In this document: one piece after another, positions 18,243-26,055 of the stretch
How positions within the stretch are numbered: position 1 is the stretch's first letter
Layout: every line of letters starts with the position of its first letter
NCBI GenBank assembly: GCA_036012905.1
Contig: DASCQF010000080.1
Location: 1 to 55,442, forward strand
Reading direction: 5' to 3'
From: NP936 sp002726085
Lineage (GTDB): Bacteria; Acidobacteriota; Vicinamibacteria; Vicinamibacterales; UBA8438
Length of the DNA stretch: 55,442 nt
Made by a program: the position numbers and the translations under genes
Notes under the pieces: generated by a model
The model's database searches: none
The model's input: only the letters and a program-made list of their open reading frames with translations
What the model was told of the DNA's origin: nothing

Positions 18243-18887
18243 TCACAAGCTCTTATCAAGTATGATCAACTGACTGCCCAGCGAATCCACCAGGGGATAC
18301 CGGCCCCTCCGCCGCCAGCTCGAACTCAAGTTCGACCACGCGTCACCGCCCTCCGCCGCCTGAAACAGGAAGAGCGCGCCACCGACCCGCACCAGCGATA
18401 GCAAATCGTCCAGCATCCGCTCGTTCAGGCGGACCGCTCTTACCGTGACGATATCAGCCGACTCCTGCCACTCGGCTCGTCCCGCCAACTCCTCATAGCG
18501 GCAAGCCTCGACGACCACGTCTTCCAGACCCAGCTGTCGCACCACTTCCCGCAGAAAGGCGGCCTTCCTCCCCTTCGACTCCACCATCCGCAGCCCTATG
18601 CCCGGCGAAGCCAGCTTCAGCGGCACAGCCGGGGACCCCCCACCCGACCCAACATCCACCACCACCGGCGCACCACCGGGCAGGTACCGCGCGGCCACCA
18701 GCGGCTCCACCACCAGCCTGTCCAACCCACCGTCATCGGTACCCAACCCCGTCAAATTCATTCGCCGACTCCACCGCCGCAGAAGCTCCACATACGCAGC
18801 CAACGCGCCAGCCATCACGGTATCCACATCTACGCCTGCCAGCGACGACCGCTCTGCTATTCGCCCAGCCAGACCGGAGTCTTCCAT
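18243..18887 (-). CDS. rsmG: 16S rRNA (guanine-N7) methyltransferase
   Basis: RsmG (GidB) methylates G527 of 16S rRNA using S-adenosylmethionine; 214 residues. The start at 18887 overlaps the mnmG stop by one base (TGATG), a coupled arrangement, and gives a normal N-terminus. An N-terminal helix ends R-W-S-R-R-M-N-L-T-G. The SAM site is V-V-V-D-V-G-S-G-G-G-S-P-A-V-P-L-K-L, followed by V-E-S-K-G-R-K-A-A-F-L-R-E-V. The late motif I-V-T-V-R-A-V is also present. Family proteins usually have G-x-P-G at the SAM loop; here it reads G-G-G-S-P-A-V-P, a mild variation. Confidence 0.94.
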   Translation of the reverse strand: MEDSGLAGRIAERSSLAGVDVDTVMAGALAAYVELLRRWSRRMNLTGLGTDDGGLDRLVVEPLVAARYLPGGAPVVVDVGSGGGSPAVPLKLASPGIGLRMVESKGRKAAFLREVVRQLGLEDVVVEACRYEELAGRAEWQESADIVTVRAVRLNERMLDDLLSLVRVGGALFLFQAAEGGDAWSNLSSSWRRRGRYPLVDSLGSQLIILDKSL

Positions 18888-20746
18888 CAGTCTCCTGCCG
18901 CCGCATCCCCATCGGCCCGTCCACTCCAGCGCCTCACATAGGCCCCTAGCACCGCCACCCCCGCAGCGGTGACACCCGGCACTCGCCCAGCCTGCCCAAG
19001 GGTCTCCGGCACCACCGCCATGAGGCGTTCCGCCGCCTCCCGCGACAACCCTGGTACCGCCTCGAACGGAAAGCCGGTCGGTATCTTCCGCCTCTCGTCC
19101 CGCGCGCACCGCGCGACCATGGCCTCCTGCCTTCTCAAGTACCCTTCGTACTTGACGACTGTCTCCACACTCGACATTTCCACCGCCGCGCTCTCCGCCG
19201 CTGTCTCTACCTGCACCACACCTTGCGACGCCAGACCCGCCAAACTTACCCCTGGTCTCCTCAGCACCTGTGACGCCGCGACGCTCCGCCCCTTCTCCCG
19301 CACACGCGCCTCACGCACCCGCTCGACGTTCCGCTCGAACCGCCCGCGCCGTCCCTTGAACTGCTCCCAGCGCTCCTCACCCACAAGCCCGACCTCACGG
19401 CCACGAGCCGTCAACCGCAGATCGGCGTTGTCGATCCGAAGCAGCAGCCGATGCTCCGCTCGCGACGTGAAGATTCGATAAGGCTCCAGACACCCTTGCG
19501 TCGTCAGGTCATCCACCATGACCCCTATGTAACCTTCCTCCCGCCCAAGCACCCAGGGCCTCAGGGCCCGCACTGTCCGAGCGGCGTTCACTCCCGCCAC
19601 CAGTCCCTGCCCTGCCGCCTCCTCGTACCCCGACGTCCCGTTGATTTGGCCAGCCAGGTAAAGCCCTGACACCAAACGCGTCTCCAGCGTCGGCCGCAAC
19701 TCTGTCGGCTGGATGAAGTCGTATTCGACTGCGTAGCCAGGGCGCAGCATCACCGCGTCCTCCAACCCGGGTAGCGCCCGCACAACCTCGTGCTGCACCT
19801 CGTGCGGTAGGCTCATCGAACAACCACTAACGTAGATCTCTGGAACGTCCAGCCCCTCTGGCTCCAGAAACAGCTGGTGCCGTTCCCTGTCCGGGAACCG
19901 CATGACCTTGTCTTCGAGCGACGGACAGTAGCGAGGCCCGATACCGGAGATCTGTCCGTTGTAGAGCGGCGACCGGCCCAGGTTTCGCCGCACCAGCTCG
20001 TGAACTGCATCGTTGGTGTGCACCACGTGACAGCAAACTTGTGCTCGTTCGACACTCCCGGTCATGAACGAGAACGGCACCGGCGGTCGATCTCCCGGCT
20101 CCTTCTCGAAACGGCTGAAGTCGATGCTCCGCCGGTCGAGACGCGGCGGCGTGCCGGTCTTCAAGCGCCCCCACACCAGCCCGAGCTGCTTCAGCGATTC
20201 TCCCAACACCTGCGACGCCGGCTCACCGACCCGGCCAGCGGGACGCTGCACCGGTCCCACATGCACCAGCCCATTCAAGAAGGTCCCGGCCGTCACCACC
20301 AACGCCCGGCACCGGTACCGCTCTCCATCTTCGAGTTCCAGACCAACCACCCGCGTACCCTCGACCAGCACCGCCCCGGCTCGACCGACAATCCACCCGA
20401 TATTCGGCTCCCGCTCCAACCGCGCTCTCATCCACTCGCCGTAACGGCCCTTGTCGGCCTGGGCCCTCGGCGACCACACCGCCGGTCCCCGGCTGCGATT
20501 CAGCAACGTGAACTGAATTGCCGTCGCGTCGATCGCGTGACCCATCAGACCGCCCAGCGCGTCGATCTCCCGAACAAGATGCCCCTTCGCGGTGCCCCCG
20601 ATCGCCGGGTTGCACGGCATATGGGCCACCGTCTCTCGAGACAGCGTGCACACGGCGACCGTGCACCCCAGCCGCGCCACGGCATGCGCCGCCTCAACCC
20701 CTGCATGCCCGGCCCCGATGACGATCACTTCGTAATCCGAGGTCAT
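18887..20746 (-). CDS. mnmG: tRNA uridine-5-carboxymethylaminomethyl modification enzyme MnmG
   Basis: The FAD-dependent partner of MnmE (GidA), which modifies wobble uridine 34 of several tRNAs. It has 619 residues, a normal length. The FAD-binding start is V-I-G-A-G-H-A-G-V-E-A-A-H-A-V-A-R-L-G. The family motifs M-P-C-N-P-A-I-G-G-T-A-K-G and R-L-K-T-G-T-P-P-R-L are present, as is G-Q-I-N-G-T-S-G-Y-E-E-A-A-G-Q-G. The C-terminal helical MnmE-binding domain runs to the end. It is 29 bases downstream of mnmE, and its stop overlaps rsmG. Confidence 0.98.
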   Translation of the reverse strand: MTSDYEVIVIGAGHAGVEAAHAVARLGCTVAVCTLSRETVAHMPCNPAIGGTAKGHLVREIDALGGLMGHAIDATAIQFTLLNRSRGPAVWSPRAQADKGRYGEWMRARLEREPNIGWIVGRAGAVLVEGTRVVGLELEDGERYRCRALVVTAGTFLNGLVHVGPVQRPAGRVGEPASQVLGESLKQLGLVWGRLKTGTPPRLDRRSIDFSRFEKEPGDRPPVPFSFMTGSVERAQVCCHVVHTNDAVHELVRRNLGRSPLYNGQISGIGPRYCPSLEDKVMRFPDRERHQLFLEPEGLDVPEIYVSGCSMSLPHEVQHEVVRALPGLEDAVMLRPGYAVEYDFIQPTELRPTLETRLVSGLYLAGQINGTSGYEEAAGQGLVAGVNAARTVRALRPWVLGREEGYIGVMVDDLTTQGCLEPYRIFTSRAEHRLLLRIDNADLRLTARGREVGLVGEERWEQFKGRRGRFERNVERVREARVREKGRSVAASQVLRRPGVSLAGLASQGVVQVETAAESAAVEMSSVETVVKYEGYLRRQEAMVARCARDERRKIPTGFPFEAVPGLSREAAERLMAVVPETLGQAGRVPGVTAAGVAVLGAYVRRWSGRADGDAAAGD

Positions 20747-20775
20747 TGCGGTTCCGGGATCCCGATCCCCTCCCT

Positions 20776-22149
20776 CTACTTCCCAATACAGAACTGCTCG
20801 AAAATATGCTGCAGTACGTCGTCCGGTGTTCGTTTGCCGGTCAGCTCGTCGAGCGCCGACCGACCCCGTTGCAGGTCCGCGAGCACGAACTCCTCTGCTG
20901 CTCCGGTCGCCGCCGCCTCTTCCGCCGCACCCAGCGCCTCGGCGACCCGCTCCAGCAGCCCGATATGTCGACTATTGGCCACCGGCGGGGTATCGGTTAG
21001 CGACTCGCCATCAGTCAAGACATCCCGCAGCGTCTCCCGCAGCCCCTCGAATCCCTCCCCCGTCCGCGCCGAAACCTCGACGATCGCCGCTCCAGCCGCG
21101 AGCCCTAACGACTCCAATGCCCAGCTCGCCGGCTCATCCATCTTGTTCACCGCTACGACACGGCGCACGGGAGCCGTCTCCTCCAGGACCGCCCAATCCT
21201 CGGGAGCGAGCGGCCCCGTGCGGTCAAGCACTACGACCGCCGCCGAAGCGACGCCGAGAGCTTGACGCGCCCGCCACACGCCCTCCTCCTCCACCGGGTC
21301 GCGTGCGGGCCGAATTCCGGCCGAATCGACCAGGGTCACCGCCAGCCCATCCAGATCGGTCACCTCGGTCACTAGATCCCGCGTCGTCCCAGCCACCGGT
21401 GTGACGATCGCACGCACCACGCCCAGTAGCTGGTTGAACAACGTCGACTTGCCCACGTTCGGCTTCCCGAGAATGACTACCTGGCATCCTTCTCGGATCA
21501 GCCTCCCCCGTGCCGCACCGTCCAGCAGGGCCTCGACTTGCCCCCGGATCGCACCAACCACAACGACCACCTCGCCGGCCTCGACGAAGTGATACCCCTC
21601 GGCGGGAAAGTCCAGCGACGCCTCCAAGCGGGCAATCAGGTCGAACAGCTGGCGGTCGAGCTCTCTGATCCGGACCGTCACGGTGCCCTCGAGCTGGTCG
21701 AAGGCGACGCGCGCCTGCAGCGGCGTCACCGCCTCGACGAGATCGGCGACCGCCTCGGCCTGCACCAGATCCAGACGGCCGTTCAGATACGCCCGGAGTG
21801 TGAACTCACCCGGCTCGGCCAACCGTGCTCCGGCGGCGCGGGCCAGTGTGACGATTCGGCTCAGCAGCACTGGACTGCCGTGGGCGCAAATCTCGACCAC
21901 GTCATCGCCGGTGTAGGAGCCGGGGCGCGGAAAGGATGTCGCCACCACCTGGTCGACCGCGATGGACACCACAGCCGTCTGGTCCACGATGCGGGCGAGG
22001 GTCGCATGACGCGGGCGCAGCGGTTCCGATCGATCCAGCAGCGCCCCTGCGATAGTCGACGCACCCGGACCGCTCAGACGCACCACACCCAGCCCGCCCC
22101 GACCGGGCGGGGTGGCAACCGCGACGATCGTGTCGTCGGGGGTGAACAC
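20776..22149 (-). CDS. mnmE: tRNA modification GTPase MnmE
   Basis: The GTPase partner of MnmG (TrmE), 457 residues. The N-terminal formyl-THF-binding domain (about 1-120) starts D-T-I-V-A-V-A-T-P-P-G-R-G-G-L-G. A helical domain follows and encloses the G domain: G-K-P-N-V-G-K-S-T-L-F-N-Q near residue 230, then the TTRD switch G-T-T-R-D and N-K-M-D. The protein ends with the invariant C-terminal motif C-I-G-K, whose cysteine is needed for activity. Heptad copy 5 lies in the gap between jag and its start. Confidence 0.98.
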   Translation of the reverse strand: MFTPDDTIVAVATPPGRGGLGVVRLSGPGASTIAGALLDRSEPLRPRHATLARIVDQTAVVSIAVDQVVATSFPRPGSYTGDDVVEICAHGSPVLLSRIVTLARAAGARLAEPGEFTLRAYLNGRLDLVQAEAVADLVEAVTPLQARVAFDQLEGTVTVRIRELDRQLFDLIARLEASLDFPAEGYHFVEAGEVVVVVGAIRGQVEALLDGAARGRLIREGCQVVILGKPNVGKSTLFNQLLGVVRAIVTPVAGTTRDLVTEVTDLDGLAVTLVDSAGIRPARDPVEEEGVWRARQALGVASAAVVVLDRTGPLAPEDWAVLEETAPVRRVVAVNKMDEPASWALESLGLAAGAAIVEVSARTGEGFEGLRETLRDVLTDGESLTDTPPVANSRHIGLLERVAEALGAAEEAAATGAAEEFVLADLQRGRSALDELTGKRTPDDVLQHIFEQFCIGK

Positions 22150-22168
22150 CTTAGAGAGAGCCTCCCAG

Positions 22169-22196
22169 GGAGGCAGAAGTCAGGAGGTGGAAGTTA
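22169..22196. repeat. Heptad repeat array, copy 5
   Basis: Four 7-base units on the plus strand, GGAGGCA, GAAGTCA, GGAGGTG, GAAGTTA, in the gap between mnmE and jag. No long flank is shared beyond the heptads. Confidence 0.8.
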
Positions 22197-22231
22197 CGCC
22201 AACGTTGTGCAGCAGCCTGCTCTTCCCACTG

Positions 22232-22687
22232 TCAACTCTCGTTGGCCGATATCAGAACGGTCTTCAGAAAAGCATCGCCAACGCTTTCCGAAGACACGGT
22301 CGGGTCCTCGGCCACCACAAGGTGCACAAGCCGCCGCGCATACGGATTCAGCGGCCCGATCTCCTGGGTCTCACCGGTCGTCCGGGCCCGCTCCGCCAGC
22401 AGTGCGGCCGTCTGTTTGAGCTCGTTGTCCTTGCCTTTCCGGTAGTCCAGACAATCAACGACAATGTGGCCCTGTGTGTGCTCGCCACGAAACACCGCAT
22501 TGACGATGTGTTGCAGAGCATCGAGCCCGGCGCCCTTGCGTCGCAACAGCAGTTCGCCCTCGTCACCATCGACCGTCACCCGCGTCCCGTCCTCGATCGC
22601 TGTGCACGTCACCGTCACCGACAGTCCCATGGCGGTCGTCACCGCCTCGACAAATGTCGCCATTCGGGTTTCAAGATCGGTCGTCAC
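22232..22687 (-). CDS. jag: KH-R3H RNA-binding protein Jag/KhpB
   Basis: A 151-residue SpoIIIJ-associated protein. It contains a KH_2-type domain (about 40-80: G-E-L-L-L-R-R-K-G-A-G-L-D-A-L-Q-H) and an R3H domain (about 85-150: L-N-P-Y-A-R-R-L-V-H-L, with the R-x-x-x-H signature). Such proteins bind RNA and affect cell-wall growth and division in other bacteria. The N-terminal Jag_N domain of the longer family members is missing, so this is the short form. It is 19 bases downstream of yidC, in the usual yidC-jag-mnmE order. Confidence 0.93.
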   Translation of the reverse strand: MTTDLETRMATFVEAVTTAMGLSVTVTCTAIEDGTRVTVDGDEGELLLRRKGAGLDALQHIVNAVFRGEHTQGHIVVDCLDYRKGKDNELKQTAALLAERARTTGETQEIGPLNPYARRLVHLVVAEDPTVSSESVGDAFLKTVLISANES

Positions 22688-22706
22688 TGCGCACCTCGTT
22701 GTCTCG

Positions 22707-24599
22707 TCACTGGCTACCCTTGCTGCGGCCCCGGCGCGACCCCTTACCGTGACGCGGCTTCTTCTTCGGCGGCGTCTTCGCCGCGTCCCCGTCGCCCGCC
22801 GGCTCGGAGTCCTCCGTGCCGCCCTCCGCTATCTTCTTGACCAGCCGTTCCGCCGGTGACCGCACGCTATGCGGTCGCGGTGGCCCGGCGATCCGGTTCG
22901 TCAGCAGTTGCTGACCGATACCAATTGTGTTGCTCGTCAACCAATAGATCACGAGGCCGCTCGGCGCAGCCAGGAACATAAACGTGAACACGACCGGCAT
23001 CAGCATCATGATCTTCTGCTGTGTCGGGTCGGCGCCCGAAGGTTGCAACCGCTGCTGGAAGACCATGGAGGCCCCCATGATGATCGGTGTGACGTAGAGT
23101 GGGTCACTCAAGGACAGGTCGGTGATCCAGAAGATGAACGGCGCGCCTCGAAGCTCGATCGCTGCCGACAGGAGTCGAAAGAACGCGAACAGAATCGGCA
23201 TCGTGGCCAGCATCGGCAGACACCCGCTTGCTGGGTTGGCGCCGTGCTTTCGATACAGCTCCATCACCTCCTGGTTCATCTTCTGCTTCGCCGGGTCGGT
23301 CGCCTTCAAATTGGCGTAGCGAGCCTGGATCGCCTTCATCTCCGGCTGCAGCTCCTGCATCTTCCGCATCGATACCACGCTCTTGTGGCGCAGTGGGAAG
23401 ATCAGGACGTTGATCAGCACGGTGAGCAGAATGATCGACCAACCGTAGTTCCCGACGAACCCATAGATCCATCTCAGGGTCTGGTGCAGCGGCACGACGA
23501 TGATCGACAGGAACCCGAAGTCGATCGCCCTCACCAGATCCGGATGGGCGGCGCGCAGTAAGTCGAAGTCTTTCGGCCCGATAAAGACAGGCAGCTCGTC
23601 TCCGCCCGGTTCGACGGTTAGATCGAACGCCACGAGATCGTGATCGAGACCGACGACCGACACCGGGCTGTAGTCGACCCTGGTCTCTCGCATGCCGGGT
23701 AGCACCGCGGCCAGAAAGTAGTGGTTGTCGACCCCGACGAATTCCAGTTGGCCCTCGTAGGTCTGACGTTCGAGCAGATTCGCCGGTTGCGCCCGGTAAA
23801 TGTCGTCCTCCTGCAGCAAACCGTCCTCGAAGGCCCGGCCGTAAAGCACCGCCCCAGGCAACTGTCTCATCGCCATCCGCGATCCGCCCAACCGGACACC
23901 ACCAAGGGCCGGGCCCCACCGGATCGTCAGCGGCTGTGCGCCTGCCGCCGTGGTGACCGAAGCGGTGAAGCCGACGACATACGGCTGGTCGAGCGATGCG
24001 TGGAAGGTGAACTCTTTCCGCGCCCGTAGACCGGAGCTGTCCTCGAACTCAAAGACCAATGTCGCTTGGTCGGCCGTCAGCTGAAGCCGCTCGGAGGACG
24101 GGCGGAACAACGCGTTGTCGAGCCGGGCAGTAAGCTCGGGGTCCTCCGGCACGACCAGCGAGAACGGCCAGGCCTGACCGGGCGCGACCTCCGGTGGCAC
24201 CAGCTCGACCGACCCGCCAATGTCGTCCTCAAATTGCTTCAGCTGCCAACTCACCAGCTCGGCGCCCCGATTGGCAAACACGGCTCGCACGAACTCGCTC
24301 TCAACGATAATGTCCCGTGGCTCAGAGTCCGACACTACCGGTTCGAACGAAGCGGCCTCAACGTCGCTGCCAGCCGGCGACGCCACTTCGCCGGCACCTG
24401 GCAGCACAGTGGGCGCCGGCGCCGCGGTCGGTGTATCCACCACCGGCGCAGGTTCGGTCACGCCATTGGGCGCAGAGGGCAAGACAGCCGGCTCGACAGC
24501 GACCGGCTCGTCCAGTGTCGGCTGCGGACCGACCCAGCGTTGGTAGAGCACCAGCACCAGGAAAGAGAGAAACACCGCGACCAGGACTCGACGTTCCAT
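22707..24599 (-). CDS. yidC: Membrane protein insertase YidC
   Basis: The YidC/Oxa1 insertase, 630 residues and of the long diderm type. An N-terminal membrane anchor (R-R-V-L-V-A-V-F-L-S-F-L-V-L-V-L) leads, after a Pro/Ala/Val-rich spacer, into a large periplasmic beta domain (about 90-360). The five-helix insertase core (about 370-580) has G-N-Y-G-W-S-I-I-L-L-T-V-L-I-N and the conserved coiled region M-R-K-M-Q-E-L-Q-P-E-M-K. A basic Lys/Arg-rich tail (about 600-630) could touch ribosomes. It follows yidD by six bases. Confidence 0.97.
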   Translation of the reverse strand: MERRVLVAVFLSFLVLVLYQRWVGPQPTLDEPVAVEPAVLPSAPNGVTEPAPVVDTPTAAPAPTVLPGAGEVASPAGSDVEAASFEPVVSDSEPRDIIVESEFVRAVFANRGAELVSWQLKQFEDDIGGSVELVPPEVAPGQAWPFSLVVPEDPELTARLDNALFRPSSERLQLTADQATLVFEFEDSSGLRARKEFTFHASLDQPYVVGFTASVTTAAGAQPLTIRWGPALGGVRLGGSRMAMRQLPGAVLYGRAFEDGLLQEDDIYRAQPANLLERQTYEGQLEFVGVDNHYFLAAVLPGMRETRVDYSPVSVVGLDHDLVAFDLTVEPGGDELPVFIGPKDFDLLRAAHPDLVRAIDFGFLSIIVVPLHQTLRWIYGFVGNYGWSIILLTVLINVLIFPLRHKSVVSMRKMQELQPEMKAIQARYANLKATDPAKQKMNQEVMELYRKHGANPASGCLPMLATMPILFAFFRLLSAAIELRGAPFIFWITDLSLSDPLYVTPIIMGASMVFQQRLQPSGADPTQQKIMMLMPVVFTFMFLAAPSGLVIYWLTSNTIGIGQQLLTNRIAGPPRPHSVRSPAERLVKKIAEGGTEDSEPAGDGDAAKTPPKKKPRHGKGSRRGRSKGSQ

Positions 24600-24605
24600 G
24601 GCAGA

Positions 24606-24971
24606 TCAGACGCGCCGACCGGAACGACCGACCAACGGGGGAACCGGGTCGTGGCCCCCCGCATGAAAAGGCTGACAGCGGGCGAGACGGCCAACGGTGA
24701 GCCAGAACCCACGCACACTGCCGTGTCGTCGCACCGCCTCCTCGGCATAGTGCGAGCAGGAAGGCTCGAACCGGCACGACCCGGCGAACAGCGAGGAAAA
24801 CAGAGCCCGGTAGCCTCTGAGGAAAAAGAGCCACACAGGAACTATCAGCTCGTCCAGCCGCCGCAGCGCACCGCTGATCCCAAACGATCGACGTTCACGA
24901 CGAGCTGTGCGCCTGGACCTGACGGCGAAGCGTGCGGCGATAGTCGTCCAGCAAATCGGCAAAAGGGGCAT
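24606..24971 (-). CDS. yidD: Membrane protein insertion efficiency factor YidD
   Basis: A small membrane-associated YidC helper. The family core is unmistakable: F-F-L-R-G-Y-R-A-L-F-S-S-L, then C-R-F-E-P-S-C-S-H-Y-A-E-E-A, then G-F-W-L-T-V-G-R-L-A-R-C and a final H-A-G-G-H-D-P-V-P. The start is uncertain. The core needs only about 85 residues, but no ATG, GTG or TTG lies close before it in frame, so the nearest ATG (24971) is used here. That reading overlaps rnpA by 77 bases. An unusual start codon nearer 24890 is possible. Confidence 0.85.
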   Translation of the reverse strand: MPLLPICWTTIAARFAVRSRRTARRERRSFGISGALRRLDELIVPVWLFFLRGYRALFSSLFAGSCRFEPSCSHYAEEAVRRHGSVRGFWLTVGRLARCQPFHAGGHDPVPPLVGRSGRRV

Positions 24972-25260
24972 CCAGGAATTCACGCCGTGGCAGGACGACG
25001 AGGTCGAGACCAGCCGGCGGCTTGTGATGTCGGTAGAGTTCGCGCACCCGGCGTTTCGAACGATTGCGCCGAACCGCCTTGCCTAGACGCCGCGGCGCGA
25101 CGATTCCCAGCCGACTGAGCGCGCGTCCGCTGGGGAGCCCGAGGAGCGTTATATACCGTCCACGCGTCCGGACACCACGCTGCTGTACCCGCAGAAACTC
25201 GGGGCGTCGTCGAATGCGCTCCTCGCGTGTCAGCGTCTGAGCCGCGATTGGCTGATCCAC
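24895..25260 (-). CDS. rnpA: Ribonuclease P protein component
   Basis: The protein subunit of RNase P, which assists 5' processing of tRNA. It has 121 residues and is strongly basic. The N-terminal segment L-T-R-E-E-R-I-R-R-R-P-E-F is followed by the RNR signature region V-R-R-N-R-S-K-R-R-V-R-E-L-Y-R, which binds the RNA. It lies 150 bases downstream of rpmH, in the universal rpmH-rnpA order, and overlaps the start of yidD. Confidence 0.95.
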   Translation of the reverse strand: MDQPIAAQTLTREERIRRRPEFLRVQQRGVRTRGRYITLLGLPSGRALSRLGIVAPRRLGKAVRRNRSKRRVRELYRHHKPPAGLDLVVLPRREFLDAPFADLLDDYRRTLRRQVQAHSSS

Positions 25261-25410
25261 GGCTCCAATCCGTGTTGGCGGCAGTCACTCGACATCTTCC
25301 GGAGAGTGCGCTCGTACCTGCCCCCCGGGAAGCGGAGCTGCAACACACGCAGCCAACGGTTGCGGCGCCGACCATTACTTGGGCGTTTTGAGGCGCTGCG
25401 TCGCGGGCAC

Positions 25411-25551
25411 CTACCCGGAGACGGTCAGACGGTGGCGCCCCTTCGCCCGGCGCCTGCTGAGCACCCGGCGACCGCCCGGCGTGCTCATCCTGGCACGGAA
25501 GCCATGCGTCTTCTTTCGGTGGCGGCGATTTGGTTGAAAGGTACGCTTCAT
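25411..25551 (-). CDS. rpmH: 50S ribosomal protein L34
   Basis: A 46-residue protein, too short for many gene-length cut-offs. Reading the minus strand from 25551 gives MKRTFQPNRRHRKKTHGFRA, then R-M-S-T-P-G-G-R-R-V-L-S-R-R-R-A-K-G-R, ending H-R-L-T-V-S-G before TAG. This is a complete, typical L34. It heads the rpmH-rnpA-yidD-yidC-jag string, with a good promoter about 40 bases upstream. Confidence 0.97.
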   Translation of the reverse strand: MKRTFQPNRRHRKKTHGFRARMSTPGGRRVLSRRRAKGRHRLTVSG

Positions 25552-25594
25552 CTAAAACCGGCTCCTCAGTCCTCAGCAACAATGAGAACTCATA

Positions 25595-25624
25595 ATAATA
25601 ACGAAGGCTCTGCACAGGTGTCAA
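25595..25624 (-). promoter_or_regulatory. Probable sigma-70 promoter of rpmH
   Basis: On the minus strand, a perfect -35 box TTGACA (25619-25624) and a -10 box TATTAT (25595-25600) are 18 bases apart. The predicted start of transcription is near 25588, about 37 bases before the rpmH ATG. Confidence 0.6.
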
Positions 25625-25817
25625 CGCTCCCGTCTGCCGCACGATCTGCCGTTTTCCCTCCGCGCACATCCTCTGTCGCGGCGACGTCAACCAGGTCGTC
25701 CACGTTGTCCCGGTCATCCGGGTCATTCAGCTTGTCCGGGCTGGCGTTGCAGGCCAGACTACCGCTGTGTTACAGTCCCGGTCCTGCGGCCGTGGCACAG
25801 GCTCCCCCCTTCCGAAG

Positions 25818-25849
25818 TTTTCCACAACTGTGGAAAAAAATGTGGAAAG
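25818..25849. promoter_or_regulatory. DnaA-box-like cluster upstream of dnaA
   Basis: Three nine-base motifs, each close to the DnaA box TTATCCACA: TTTTCCACA (25818-25826), its exact inverted partner TGTGGAAAA (25829-25837), and TGTGGAAAG (25841-25849). The first two form a head-to-head pair with a two-base spacer. They fit either autoregulation of dnaA or the upstream half of a bipartite origin. Confidence 0.7.
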
Positions 25850-26055
25850 TCCTCCAATTCTGTAAGCTGCCGGTGTTCTCGGCACCGGATACATCGTGTT
25901 TTGGTGCCACAATTAACAGATTTGTGCGTATTAATACGCTATTTTCCGGTGTTTGGCCTCTCCGGCGGCCCCCATGGGCCTCCCCGGTTGCCAATCTGGC
26001 GGCTCCACTGAAAGTCGCCCGAGTAGCCTCTCAGCCTGTTTGACCGCCGATCCGA

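Larger units (their letters stand above)
25552..26055. other. Origin-proximal intergenic region upstream of dnaA
   Basis: A 504-base divergent gap between rpmH and dnaA. It contains the rpmH promoter, a DnaA-box-like cluster (25818-25849), and a 14-base palindrome, GCGTATTAATACGC (25926-25939), in an AT-richer patch 117 bases before dnaA. No protein gene is apparent. The palindrome could be a regulator site or part of the dnaA promoter. Confidence 0.7.

Noticed and set aside
17843..18265. Plus-strand open frames in the rsmG-parA gap
   Set aside because: No recognised domain, Pro/Ser/Thr-rich, overlap the rsmG 3' end, and point against the surrounding gene order.
24980..25726. Minus-strand open frame over rpmH and rnpA
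   Set aside because: It covers the true rpmH and rnpA genes in another frame and has no family resemblance.
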